From: Catenaria anguillulae PL171
Taxonomy: Eukaryota; Blastocladiomycota; Blastocladiomycetes; Blastocladiales; Catenariaceae
Reading direction: 5' to 3'
Length of the DNA: 64,000 bases
Assembly: GCA_002102555.1 (NCBI GenBank)
Contig: MCFL01000008.1
Coordinates: forward strand, 62,001 to 126,000
Shown: positions 35,206-46,906 of the stretch, piece by piece
Position numbering within the stretch: the stretch's first letter is position 1
How the letters are laid out: every line of letters starts with the position of its first letter
Made by a program: the position numbers and the translations under genes
The notes under the pieces: model-generated
What the model saw: only the letters and a program-made list of their open reading frames with translations
What the model was told of the DNA's origin: nothing
Database searches by the model: none

Positions 35206-35906
35206 ATGGATCTGTCAACCATCATCTCCAACCCGACCCACCCAACACTCCTCCTCGCCGCAGGCTCCATTGCCTTCAACCCAACCTTCTGGAACATTGT
35301 CGCCCGCTGGGAGCACCGCACCCGCGGCCTCACGCGCATCTTTGGCGGCGCCTACCCGGGCTGCTACGTCCTCGCCGCCACCATCTTTTTCCTGGGTCTG
35401 CTTCGGGACTACCTCTTTGCGCTTGCCCTGGACCACCAGCCCACGCTCGCCGTCCTCGACACGGACGCTGTCAAGGGCGCCGCGGCCGTTTTTCTTGGCG
35501 TCGGCAATGTCTTGGTCCTCTCGAGCATGTGGCGGCTGGGTGTCACTGGAACCTACTTGGGCGACTACTTTGGCATTTTGATGGAATCGCGCGTCACCGA
35601 TTTCCCGTTCAATGTCATGGAAAACCCAATGTACACGGGGTCCACCATGTGCTTCATCGGCACGGCACTTTGGAAGGCAAGCGGCGCCGGGCTCGTGTTG
35701 TCCGTGTGGGTGTGGGTGGTGTATCAAATTGCGCTCGCGCTCGAAGGGTACGATTCTGTCAGATATCGATTCCACTGCTGCATAACATTGACTGACGACG
35801 ACGACATGACTGTTGTTGCAGGCCATTCACTGGCCAGATTTACGCCAAGCGCGATGAAGAGCGCCGCAAGGGAAAGAACGCCGCGGGCAAGGCAAAGGAA
35901 GAGTAA
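35206..35906 (+). CDS. Phospholipid N-methyltransferase (PEMT / OPI3 type)
   Basis: Two exons (35206-35747, 35822-35906; donor GTACGA) give 208 residues. Four membrane segments are visible. The family blocks are present: FNPTFWNIVARWEHRTR, GVTGTYLGDYFGILM, then FNVMENPMYTGSTMCF, where GxxG and the ENP..GS element bind S-adenosylmethionine. The final exon supplies PFTGQIYAKRDEE, the conserved end of PEMT/OPI3. The enzyme methylates phosphatidyl-mono- and dimethylethanolamine to phosphatidylcholine in the ER. The Lys/Arg-rich C-terminus (RRKGKNAAGKAKEE) fits an ER protein. The gene is intact. Confidence 0.93.
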
Positions 35907-36218
35907 ATTGGCCTCTGTAGTGTGTGTTGTCGGTTGCCGTATCACGGTCAAATTCCCCAATAGACATTTGCTATCGAAGTTGGTTTTGTCCGTTGGCGTG
36001 CTGGGGCCCTAACAACGGCTGTCTTTGACACGGAAAAGGGTGTATCCTCTTTTGCAAAAGAAAAGTGTGGGAATGTCCATGTATTGATATATCCTTCTTG
36101 CAGCTCTCGGTTTGACTTGCCTTGCATACGCATTCTCAAGGCTCCAAGTCCAATCTGGCTCGTCACACCAATGAAATTGGTGAATCCAGCCGTCTCGTAC
36201 GAACACTTGCGACTGTAT
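35907..36218. other. Intergenic between convergent genes
   Basis: About 310 bases between two stop codons. No gene seen. Confidence 0.6.
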
Positions 36219-37466
36219 TCACGACTGCGGCACATGCTTGTAATACCCATCCTTTCCCAGCCCGCTTTTCTTTGCCTTTGACGGCTTCTTCGTTGCCCCA
36301 CACATTCGGCCAAACCACAATGTCAAGCGTTCACCTAATGACACGTCCTGAAGCGGACCGTACGCACACCTGAGCTTGTACTCGACGATTCTGTCCTTGC
36401 CGACGGACTGCCACTGCAATTTTAAGTTGCGATTAGCTCCCGCCCAGAAACAATCGGATAGAACCATTACACGTACAAACTCGGAAAGCTTGCCTGCCAT
36501 TTCGTCTTGACCACTCGCCATTGCCATCCGGTCTGCCTCGTCCTCGGACAGGACAACCACCTGAACCATAAACTTGTCCTTGCACGCTTCTGCTGCTGCT
36601 GGCTCCGTATCCGAGGATCGCACAAGCCGCCGGATCGAGACTTGGATGCTTTTGCCCGGGTGAATGATGCCATAGTTGGGCCGCACAGTGTAAGTTTTCG
36701 ACGCGGTGGTCTTGATTTTGAACGCGATGGGCGTGGACGCTTGACAAGTGTTGCGGATGGTGAGTGGGATGGTTGGACTGGCGGACAGTGGGCCTAGATC
36801 AAGTATGGGTGACGGAGTCAGCTTCATGTGAAACCCTGGGCCAGCAACGAGTGCGCAATGGGTGCCTCTTACGTGGGAATGTGAGAAGAGTGGGCGGGGA
36901 CAATTCGACGGTCGCAGTGCTGGCTGGGCTGACACAATGCAGCTTGTGCTGGATGATACGGTCCTCGTTGACCGATTCCCACTACACACGGTACATAGTG
37001 TGGTCACTTTTTGAGTTGCAGTCTGCGCGCAAGCGAGACGATTGCCACGTACAAAGTTGGCCACTTTACTTGCCACGGCGGCCTCCTCTTCCGCATCGCC
37101 AATCCGCTCGCCTTCGACCTTGTCCAGCGCAACAGTCTGCACCATAATCTTTTCTTGACATGTTGCCGACTCGACTCCCGCATCTTGAACGCGGCGCCGA
37201 ATCCATACCTCGACGCTCTTGCCCTTGTCAACCAGTCCAAGGCTAGGTCGGACCGTGAACGCGAGCGGAGCGGTTGTTTTGATTTTGAATGCAATGGGCG
37301 ACCCAGAGACGTTGCGAATGGAGAGCGGGACGATTGGATTCTGGGCAAGTGAGCCTATGTCCCGCAATGTGAGTGAGCTCGTCCATGAGCGGGACAGAAG
37401 TGTGTCGTATCGCGTACCGCTCGGTGAAAAGGTGAGTTGAGACGGCGGTGACAGTTGGACGCTCAT
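36219..37466 (-). CDS. Tandem MSP-domain protein (two VAP-like domains, no membrane anchor)
   Basis: Exons 37466-37418, 37354-37053, 36981-36873, 36793-36477 and 36413-36219 give 323 residues. Two MSP domains follow each other. The first has IPLSIRN-like IVPLSIRNVSGSPIAFKIKTT and FTVRPSLG. The second has IPLTIRNTCQ, PIAFKIKTT and YTVRPNYG. In each domain the last strand follows an intron placed at the same point (..F then WESVNEDRIIQHKLHC, and ..F then WQSVGKDRIVEYKLRC). The neighbouring VAP gene has the same intron. The C-terminus is basic (TKKPSKAKKSGLG) with no anchor. FFAT binding is possible but unproven. It probably arose by internal duplication of a VAP-type domain. Confidence 0.82.
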   Translation of the reverse strand: MSVQLSPPSQLTFSPSGTRYDTLLSRSWTSSLTLRDIGSLAQNPIVPLSIRNVSGSPIAFKIKTTAPLAFTVRPSLGLVDKGKSVEVWIRRRVQDAGVESATCQEKIMVQTVALDKVEGERIGDAEEEAAVASKVANFVRGNRLACAQTATQKVTTLCTVCSGNRSTRTVSSSTSCIVSAQPALRPSNCPRPLFSHSHVRGTHCALVAGPGFHMKLTPSPILDLGPLSASPTIPLTIRNTCQASTPIAFKIKTTASKTYTVRPNYGIIHPGKSIQVSIRRLVRSSDTEPAAAEACKDKFMVQVVVLSEDEADRMAMASGQDEMAGKLSEFVRVMVLSDCFWAGANRNLKLQWQSVGKDRIVEYKLRCAYGPLQDVSLGERLTLWFGRMCGATKKPSKAKKSGLGKDGYYKHVPQS

Positions 37467-37908
37467 TGCATTGGCTGTATGAAGCGGATGATTGTGGGAG
37501 CTGAAAGCGAGGTATTGCGGATACATGTAAATTCAAGATTGAGCCAGGCCAAGTTGTAAGTTGTGGCCCAATGTGGGTCGGTGCTCCTTCTTGAATGTGA
37601 ATCAATTTCCTCGCTGTTGACTGACTCACGACACCAAACCAAGTTCTCTTTCCATGGACACGTACCGCTTGCTTCTCTGAGGGTATACAGCGTGCTACTG
37701 AGCCACTGCAGGTGGATGAATAGGTACATACATGGGTAGTCGACCGATACAGGTCGCATGTGGAGGATGTTTATTGATATGTGAAAGAGCAAAGAATACT
37801 CGCCCAGTAATCATTCGCGGGCAGAAGAAAGCGAGAACAGAACCGAAAACGACAAAAAAAGCAGAAGCCACTTGGGCGAAAAAACAACAACAGAGGAAGA
37901 TTTACGAC
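37467..37908. other. Intergenic, no gene seen
   Basis: About 440 bases between the aspartate aminotransferase stop and the tandem-MSP start, both on the minus strand. Confidence 0.6.
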
Positions 37909-39222
<1,314 letters not shown>

Positions 39223-39595
39223 TTTGTCGGTGACTGATGATTATGACTGTTAACACTGAGCGAGGCGAGCCAAGGATGGGTTGTTCATGGGATCATCAAT
39301 CGATTGAATCCTGAGGTGAGGGATCAATACGCCTACTTATGAGGTCCGGCGACGTTGGCGGCAACAGCAGCAGCCAGCCCAGAACCGAACGCTGGACCGG
39401 AAGCCAGCGAGATGTGAAGACGTGAAGCGGGCCGTCGATCGATCCGAAAAGCCTCGCTGCGCCGGGTGGACCCGGGTCCATCCCTCTTGCATTCCATCAT
39501 ACGCACATGTACCGCGACCCTTCCGCAAGAAATATTCAACACCGGGCCGCAATGAACGCATGACATGACTCATTCGACATGGTACATGTACACGG
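39223..39595. other. Intergenic, no gene seen
   Basis: About 370 bases upstream of the aspartate aminotransferase gene. Confidence 0.55.
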
Positions 39596-40640
39596 TTAGC
39601 ACCCCACTGGCACCTTGAACCCACTGCGGTCAATGCATCCCGGTATCCCGCTCCGCATGGACGCGATCATGATGGACAACTCAGAAACCACAGTCTGCGC
39701 CCAACACTGACGGCGCTGCTCAAGCTCGAGGATAAAGGGACAACCCGTGACCCGCAGCTCGAGCACCGCGGAATTCTCGCTCAACTTCGCTATTGTCATG
39801 TACATATCAGCGGTTGGCACTCCAACAACCACCTCGTGTGCTTTCGCGTGTGTTGTCGCGTGTAACGACGACAACCAAAACATCGGAGCAAGAGGCAAGG
39901 TCAGCATCAGCCAGATGTTAAGCAAAAAATGGCAGAATCGTTGGTGGTACCCCCGCGACCTGTTCTTCCAACGACCGACCAAGATCGCATTACCGGCAAA
40001 GGCGGAAGTCGAGCACGCACAGTGGGTTGTCGCCTCTGACGCACCTGCTGGTGAGCAAATGGAGCAGGTATGGGAACTATCAGGGCCACGGGTACGGGGA
40101 CTAGGATGGGCGGCGAAGCAGATCGGCTGCAGGCTCATTTCCATCATGCAAGGTCTGAGATTCAAGAATCTCTCAAATTGGTTATGTGCTGACAATTGTC
40201 AGTAACAAGGCTTTCAAACATCAAGGACAATATTCCCTGGGCATCGCCATGCTCAAGGCGACTCAGGCAACAATCGACAGCATTCTCGGCATGGAGGCCA
40301 CGTTCCTCACAACGCCGCCGCACGACTTTGGCATCGAGTTCCCAGACCAGCAATTCGATTGGAGTGTCCTTTACCAGCATTACCTCGCCTCCCATGTATC
40401 TTTGCTGCACACCACTGGCAAGTTCTCCATCTCTACAAGTTCCGCCTCCCTCGCTCACGCACCCGCAAAGCTGGCCCACAGATTCCCATGAGAGTACCCT
40501 CACTGGCGCCAGCAGACGGACACAGCCAAGGCCACATGCAAGGCCTAGCCTCATCGTCAGCAAGCTCCAATACATACCCTGGGCTGTCGAGCGCAAAGAC
40601 GCCGGCAGGGATAGAGGATTGTGTTGTGTGTGCATTTCAA
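39596..40640. other. Unresolved coding locus, strand uncertain
   Basis: Both strands hold long frames. On the minus strand, 39596-40195 encodes up to 199 residues with one possible membrane helix, and 40162-40635 encodes 157 residues. On the plus strand, 39747-40205 and 40186-40491 read like natural protein (for example WQNRWWYPRDLFFQRPTKIA and FGIEFPDQQFDWSVLYQHYL). I could not find splice sites that join the parts on either strand, and no domain is recognisable. A small lineage-specific gene, probably two-exon, is likely here. Confidence 0.35.
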
Positions 40641-41084
40641 ATCTTGTTCCCGTAGTGTGAAGTAAAGAGCCGCAACTATTGTCATGTGTTTAACTCGTTT
40701 GACTTCTCATCCTTCCTTCTCCTCATCGCTTCCTTTGTTCGTGTGCATCATTCGCAGCGAAAGACTTTGAATTTGAATACAAGTCATAGTTCACTGCCAT
40801 CGAGGTGCAATCAACCGGCAAGGATTCGGTAAGAAGAGCAATAGCACATTTTCACACTGGCGTGTGCCTACGATCTAGAATGGACATATGCAAAGGGAGG
40901 AGCAACGAAAGATGGTACATAACTGTATTGAGAATTGTCCCCACTCGAATTGGCAAAGGTCACTTGTTGAGCCTCCATCAGCTTTGTGATGAGCTGCACA
41001 CGCACCTGCTCATCTCGACACCAACATTCATTTCCAACACGTCTGGCGAGCCGGTGACAGTAGTATCAACGCTGGCACACGACC

Positions 41085-43130
41085 TGATGAACCATGAAAG
41101 TCGGCCGCAGTTCCGACTAAGAACCGCAATTTGACGACCGGTGCGAAAATCGCGCACAAGGCTGGGTGAGGAATTCGTTCGCATTCATGAGCGCGTCGGT
41201 TGGGCAGGCTGGAGACGCAAACTCACTGGACTCACAGCTTGCCCATCTGGACTAAGGCTTGAACTGCCTATTCGACTGTTTGCTGTTGACAGATCATCGT
41301 GGCTGAGTGCATACACGCGAGATGGGAATTGAGCCGTTGCATCTCCAAACACACAAACACACAGTCGAGATGAGTTTGCTTGCTTCATGATCCATACTGG
41401 TGAGTGCAACGGCCGCTGTATGACTCTATCGAGCGAGCTGTGAGGGACACAGAGCGCGAGACACTTGCTTCACATTTCGGCTGCCTAGAATGCACCGAGA
41501 TACAGGCACGACGTACAAATAGTGGCGGCCATCCCCTCACACCAATTCCCACATTTCAAGTCCCCTCATCAAACTCCCACTTCCACCACCTCCATTTCCT
41601 TTCTTTGCACATATACACGCTGGTCGTTCCTGTCCTCGTTGGCTGGACCTTCGCCTCACCCGACCCATACATTCCCACTCATATACATTTATACACGCCC
41701 TGCCACTTACACACATTCCCTACAAGATGCACTCGCTCTCGCTCTCGCTCGTGTCCATTGCCACACTGGCCCTCCTCTCTGCGGCTCCCGCCAACTTGGT
41801 TATTCAAACCGCCGACGCGCACGCTGCCATCATTGGTGCTCGTGGTCTCAACAACATCCAAGGCCGTGCTCTGGGTGTCGATCCCAACTTGCCTCGCAAT
41901 GGCGAAACCGTGGTTCCATTCCAGCAAGACTCGGCCATCATGAAGGACAATGAGATTGCCGCTGGCGGCTCACCCTGTGGCCGCACGCTCCAGCGTGGCA
42001 ACATTGCCATCGAGCCAGCCATGAACGCGCTGCTGCAAGAGTTTGGCGCGTTCCCACTGGTTGCCCCAGGCCAGCCCATGACACTTGTGCTCCACCAAGT
42101 CAATGCCGATGGGGCTGGTCCGTACACGTGCCAGATCTCTGCCTCGGCCAGCGGTCGCGACTTTGTCAACATTCCCGTCTTGACCAACGTTCCCGGTGTC
42201 AATGGGATCAGTGCGGCTACGGGCAAGACGGCGCACAACATGGTTGTCCAGATCCCCGAGGGTGTGCAATGCACAGGTGGACCCAACAAGAATGCGTGCC
42301 TTCTCCGTTGCCGCAACCCAGTCGTTGGTGCCGGCACGTTTGGTGGCTGTGTCCCCGTCCAAATGCAACCTCCTGCACCCGTTCAGCCTCCTGCACAAGA
42401 GCAACAGCTTGTTGCGAGTCCATACCGCCCATACCCACCGCCCACCCGTTACCCTGGCGGGGCACAACCCGCTCAACCCGCTCAACCAGCTCAACCAGCT
42501 CAACCAGCTCAACCTGCGCCACAACCTCAGCATCCTGGCCAGCAACAGCAGCCGCCTGCCGCACAACCGGCACAACCGGCACATCCTGCGCAGCCCGCCC
42601 AGCCCGCGTACCCTGCTCGTCCCGCTCCTCAGCAGCCCGCTCAGCCGCAACACCCTGGCCAGCAGCAACCCGCCCCTCAACCTCCCTCGCAAAAGCATCC
42701 GCAACCTCCTGCTCCTCAGCAACCTGCTCCCCAGCCGCCGGCGCAGAAGCATCCTCAACCGCCCGCGCAGCAGCAGCCAAAGCACCCGCAGCCCGCCCCG
42801 CAACCGCCGCGCAACAAGCACGAGGAGCGCCGCCGCCAAAACGAGGAACGCCGGCGCCAACACGCTGAGCGTAGGCGCCAAAAGCAAGAGGAGCATCGTC
42901 GCAAGAAGCAAGAGCACGCGCGCCGCAAGCAAGAGGAGCAGCGTAAGAGACAGGAAGCTCGCAAAAACAAGGGTCGCAAGCATTATTGATTGATCTTGCA
43001 GTTGTGTTGAAAGGAGGATGACAAATGAAGATGGAAAGAGCGCAGGATTCGCTCTCGGTTGTAGATGCTTGTACATAATGGTTCCACGCTCGAATGCAGC
43101 ATTGAGACGCTATGTAAATACATGATGATT
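41085..43130 (+). repeat. Duplicated unit, copy A (direct)
   Basis: Promoter, Egh16-like gene and 3' flank. The upstream part (AAGTCGGCCGCAGTTCCGAC near 41100 and AGATGAGTTTGCTTGCTTCA near 41370) recurs in copy C near 53465 and 53705 and, inverted, in copy B near 51040 and 50775. The 3' flank is shared with copy B only. Confidence 0.85.
41727..42989 (+). CDS. Egh16/MAS-like secreted protein, copy A
   Basis: Intact single-exon protein of 420 residues. A signal peptide (SLSLVSIATLALLSAAPANL) ends at an AxA-type site (ADA) just before HAAIIGARG, so the mature chain should start with His. Residues about 32-215 match the Egh16/GAS1/MAS3 domain of fungal infection-stage proteins: GRALGVDPNLPRNGETVVPF, GSPCGRTLQRGN, LVLHQVNADGAGPYTC, VLTNVPGVNG and CRNPVVGAGTFGGCVPVQ, with six or more conserved Cys. 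A Pro/Gln/Ala-rich repeat region (PAQ units) of about 150 residues follows. The last 55 residues are an extremely basic/acidic helix (EERRRQ/ERRRQH/RRKKQE). ATATACATTTATACA lies 32-46 bases upstream. Role in host or substrate contact is inferred from the family only. Confidence 0.9.
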   Translation: MHSLSLSLVSIATLALLSAAPANLVIQTADAHAAIIGARGLNNIQGRALGVDPNLPRNGETVVPFQQDSAIMKDNEIAAGGSPCGRTLQRGNIAIEPAMNALLQEFGAFPLVAPGQPMTLVLHQVNADGAGPYTCQISASASGRDFVNIPVLTNVPGVNGISAATGKTAHNMVVQIPEGVQCTGGPNKNACLLRCRNPVVGAGTFGGCVPVQMQPPAPVQPPAQEQQLVASPYRPYPPPTRYPGGAQPAQPAQPAQPAQPAQPAPQPQHPGQQQQPPAAQPAQPAHPAQPAQPAYPARPAPQQPAQPQHPGQQQPAPQPPSQKHPQPPAPQQPAPQPPAQKHPQPPAQQQPKHPQPAPQPPRNKHEERRRQNEERRRQHAERRRQKQEEHRRKKQEHARRKQEEQRKRQEARKNKGRKHY

Positions 43131-43924
43131 GCTCTCTTCACTGCCAGTTTCCCACGCGACGTTCTTCTCCATCGGTCGAGCCTGCCTCCACACCACCGTG
43201 TGCCGTGTCTCACAGTCTTCAGTTTAGTCCTTGTAAAAGACCGGTGGACGGGTGAAAGAGGGAAAAAAAATAACCAACAGTGTAGGGATCTAACACCCAA
43301 TTGGAGCCGCTGAAAAAGCGACACAACTTGCACTTGCATGAAAGAAGATGAAGAAAACTTTTCGTGGAGGCCAGGGCGGGTGATGCGGAGAAGTGAGACA
43401 GCTAGCCGCTGGGTTCCAGAAGCATTCGCATTCGCAAAAGCATGGTCAGAATTGAGTGGAATCCACTCGAGACGGATGGGCGCTGTGTGTGGTTTCCTGA
43501 GGTCCCTTGAGCCACGCGATTGGGCACAGAAATCGCACAGAAGCTGGACTGTGCGAAACTCGGGCCGTGGACAATTTTCTTCACAATCCTTTCAGCCTTC
43601 CTCAGAAGCGCTCAGAATTGCTCATTTCTCCAACGCACGCAGGCTATGTATACTTTGTGACGAGGACCGAGTACCAGCGACTCCCCGCACTGCCACCACT
43701 GCCACATCCATCCTCTCGGCGACCGGCCCAGGCAGTGTCCAGTTGACAGAGGCTGCCCATACTGGATCCGTGCCTGTCTGCGAGGCCATCGATGCTATGA
43801 TCCTTGTCCTGCTCGCTCAGTTTGCCGGCTTAACGTTGCAATTGATATTAATATCAACCCAAGCAGTCATTTATTGTCATTGAAATTGTTACCCGCAACC
43901 CTTGTTCTGCAACCACGCAATACC
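43131..43924. other. Intergenic
   Basis: About 790 bases. A 181-codon open frame at 43338-43883 has no domain or natural-looking pattern and is not called. It probably holds the receptor-like gene's promoter. Confidence 0.45.
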
Positions 43925-46259
43925 ATGGCTTCACCTCCGCCGCCAATGCCGCCTCCTCTGGCCGGGTGTGATCCCACGTTGATGCCGTTGCCGACCGTCC
44001 GCATCGTCTTTGTGTTTGCCGTCGGCATTTACTTTCCGTCTCTTTCTCAACACTGCGCTACTCGACAACACACCTTGTGCGCTCACTTCGCCGCGAAATG
44101 GTCGATGTCGAGGTCACGCCACCCCCAAGGTCGATGGCGCGGGTCATCAGCAGCCGAAAACCGTCCAAGATGCAGAAACCATAGCACAAGTCGAGGAGCC
44201 CCTGGCCTCGCACCCTCACCGACATCCCCTAGCCCGCCTCCTCCAGCGGCTGCTGCAGAGATTCCACTTCAGCGATTGCGTGAGCAGCATCCTCCGCAGC
44301 TTGCCGCCACAGCTTCTCCAGCCGATCCTCCAAAGGGACCACCAATCCGCCCCTCTGCCGTTATCCAGTTTCCACAGCAACCGCACCAAGGCCAAATGGC
44401 TGCGCCGCGTCCACAGCAATCCCGACATCCCAATTCACCAGCAACCGAACCACCAAACCCGCTTGCCGACCCGTCCATCCAAACCCGACGTCGCCTCCGC
44501 CCTATATCTGAAATGCACTCGCGCACCTTCTACTTTCTCGCCAAAACCATCATGGCACTCTCATTCACACTCAACGCCATCACCAATCTCATCATCACGT
44601 TCCCCTCGACCGTCCGCCTCAACCATTGCCAAACACACGTCCAGCTCATGCAGTTCACGTTCCAGTTGGGTTACGCCATGGCCATGGGCATTATGCTTGC
44701 CCGCGCAGACCACATCTTGGGCATTTCCAAATGGTCCACATCCCATCGCCCGATTCACGTGCTTTCCTGGCTCATTTACGTTGGGTTTGGGATTGCCGAT
44801 GTGTTCACATTCACATCCGTGTCGGTCAAGACGCACATCGTGGACGAGGGCCCATACTGCTCGTGGGAACCTTCGCCCATCTTGTACATGTCCAAGCGCG
44901 TGTTTGACCTGTGCATCGAGATGTATGTGTGCTTTGTGTGCTTCAATGCGCTGTGGGTGCGCCGCGAGCGCGCAGAGTTTAACACGACAAGGCATTTTAT
45001 TCAAGCGCTCGCCGTGTCCTATGTCCCTCGAGCATGTGTCTTGATTGTCATTGTGCTGTTTGACATTTACGTGACGGCGGCAGGCGTGTTTACGCCCACC
45101 TTGAGCCCCTTCTTTTGGATTGCGTGCAATGCCCTCATCATGGTGTTTGTTGCATATGATGATTTCATGTTCAAGGTGGTCATGGGTCGCGCACAGCGCA
45201 AGCGCCAGAGGATGAGAGGTGGCAAGTGGGCAAAGAATGCGGCCGCGGCGGCCGTGGCAGGCGGTGGTGGTTATGGTGGACCGAATCCCGATGGTGGATC
45301 CTTCGAGCCAACCGAGCTGGTGGTCCACACGGACCAGTTGACGAGACCTGTGGGTACCTTGGACGATACGGCGTTGATGACGACAGACCCATCACCTCGT
45401 CGACGGAACCCAGGCCCGACCGATACACGGCGGCGGCGTATGGCGGTGGGATTCGATACTCTGCTTGGGGCCGCAACACTAGGGACCGAGATCGAGCGAA
45501 TGCGGGTACGCAGTCGAGCGGCAGTGCAGAGACGGTGATTACCGAGGCAGCCATGTCACCCGAAATGCTTGCCAGTCCGACTGCGCTCACCAAGGCCGCC
45601 GAAGGCATGCCGCTTCGGCTCGCACTTCCCACTCCCTCTGCCACAGCCACGGCGGTGGCATTTACCGTCGCAACCTCGCCTACTTCGCCATATCCACACT
45701 CGACACCATCGCCTCAACATGCCGCTGTTCTGCGCACCTCGTTCATGGGCATGGACACGACACTGGGCAACAACTCGCCCTCGCTCCACTCATTCCGCCA
45801 CTTTTCGAATCCGGGGTCGGGCATCTCATCGGTTTCAGGCTCAGGATCAGGCTCGGCCAACGGCGGCAGCAGCACCAACAGCAACGTATGATTGTCACTG
45901 ACTCGCCACCCGTGTACTTTTTGGACACGGCGTCACGCCAAGCAAACACCCAGCAGCATGCGCACGGGTCCAGTCCAACCGCGAGCGCCCGCGGCCTTCT
46001 CCTCGCGTCGGGCGTATCGAGTTTTGCAAGTGGGTCGGTCACAATTGCAACGCCCGGAATTGCATCGTCGCCGCATGGGTCGCTTGTGTGGGATGAGCAG
46101 CGGTCGGTTGCTGTGTTGGATACACTCGAAGGGTCGCCATTGAGTGAAGCAAGGCGATTGGTGGGCGGTGGCGGGAGTGGATTGGCGTCACCGACAACGC
46201 CAATGGGACAGTCGGGGCTCGGTGCAGAGTTGGCAAGGAGAGATGACGGCGACAGGTAA
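43925..46259 (+). CDS. Seven-helix receptor-like membrane protein with a long disordered tail
   Basis: From ATG 43925 a Pro/Gln-rich region precedes at least six clear membrane helices between 44530 and 45180: FYFLAKTIMALSFTLNAITN, VQLMQFTFQLGYAMAMGIML, VLSWLIYVGFGIADVFTFTS, CIEMYVCFVCFNALWV, ACVLIVIVLFDIYVTAAGVF and PFFWIACNALIMVFVAYDDF. A possible extra helix (VRIVFVFAVGIYF) lies at the N-terminus. A Ser/Thr/Gly-rich tail of about 360 residues follows. The tail needs two one-base restorations (near 45405 and 45892), giving 778 residues. No class-specific GPCR motif was recognised. It is convergent in plan, not in sequence, with the protein at 3123. Confidence 0.65.
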
Positions 46260-46906
46260 AGTCCTCGAGTCATAGACCCATGTTTTCCGTTTCGTGGACG
46301 TCAATACGTCGATGCTAAAGTTGGTTTCTTCCCCCGCCCTCATACACAATACCACTAAGTAACTCGTTTATCTTCCCAGCTCTTCTGATTCATTTATTGT
46401 TATCCCCACCCATCTTCTCCCGAATTGCATACCTGTATTCATTCACCTTTTCACTTGGGCATTTCATGTTTCCTGAATCTGAATACAAATACCGGACTGA
46501 CTTTCGACCACTCGTATCAGGCCCGCCCATACCCCACCCTTGTTACACTCGAACTCTCTGTATTATACATAAGTATTTACTCTCGCCATGCATTCACCAG
46601 GGGTACTGAGAGGATGCATTCACCCTGCATGGCCTCCACTCGGCCCGCGAAGTTCTTTGCGCGATCGGAATTGATCGGCGTGAGACCGGCGAACCATTCC
46701 GGGCTTGTCAAACGACAACAGGCTGGTCGAAAGGTCATGTCTGTTCTTGTCATGCTCTGAGGCATCATCACAGGCTTGGAGGCGAGCTCATGCCTTTATG
46801 AGTAAAATGTCGTCTCCACCTCTCCACCAGCTGACAGCCATGCCCGCTCTTTCATTGATGCTAAGTATTGAACCCAAAGACGAGATTGACCAACCCCCAC
46901 CTTACC
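46260..46906. other. Intergenic, no gene seen
   Basis: About 650 pyrimidine-rich bases ahead of the PRPP synthetase gene. Confidence 0.55.

Noticed and set aside
42460..42640. Tandem short repeats resembling a CRISPR-like or minisatellite array
   Set aside because: They encode in-frame PAQ units inside the Egh16-like gene. There are no regular spacers, and the genome is fungal.
41970..43076. Long open frames antisense to all three Egh16-like genes (also 49075-50211 and 54286-55299), Leu/Arg-rich
   Set aside because: They mirror the Pro/Gln-repeat and Arg/Glu-rich coding sense strand. Low-stop codon composition keeps the antisense open, and the same shadow appears at every copy.
43338..43883. 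181-codon open frame upstream of the receptor-like gene
   Set aside because: No recognisable domain, no upstream promoter sign, and it ends inside the probable promoter of the next gene.
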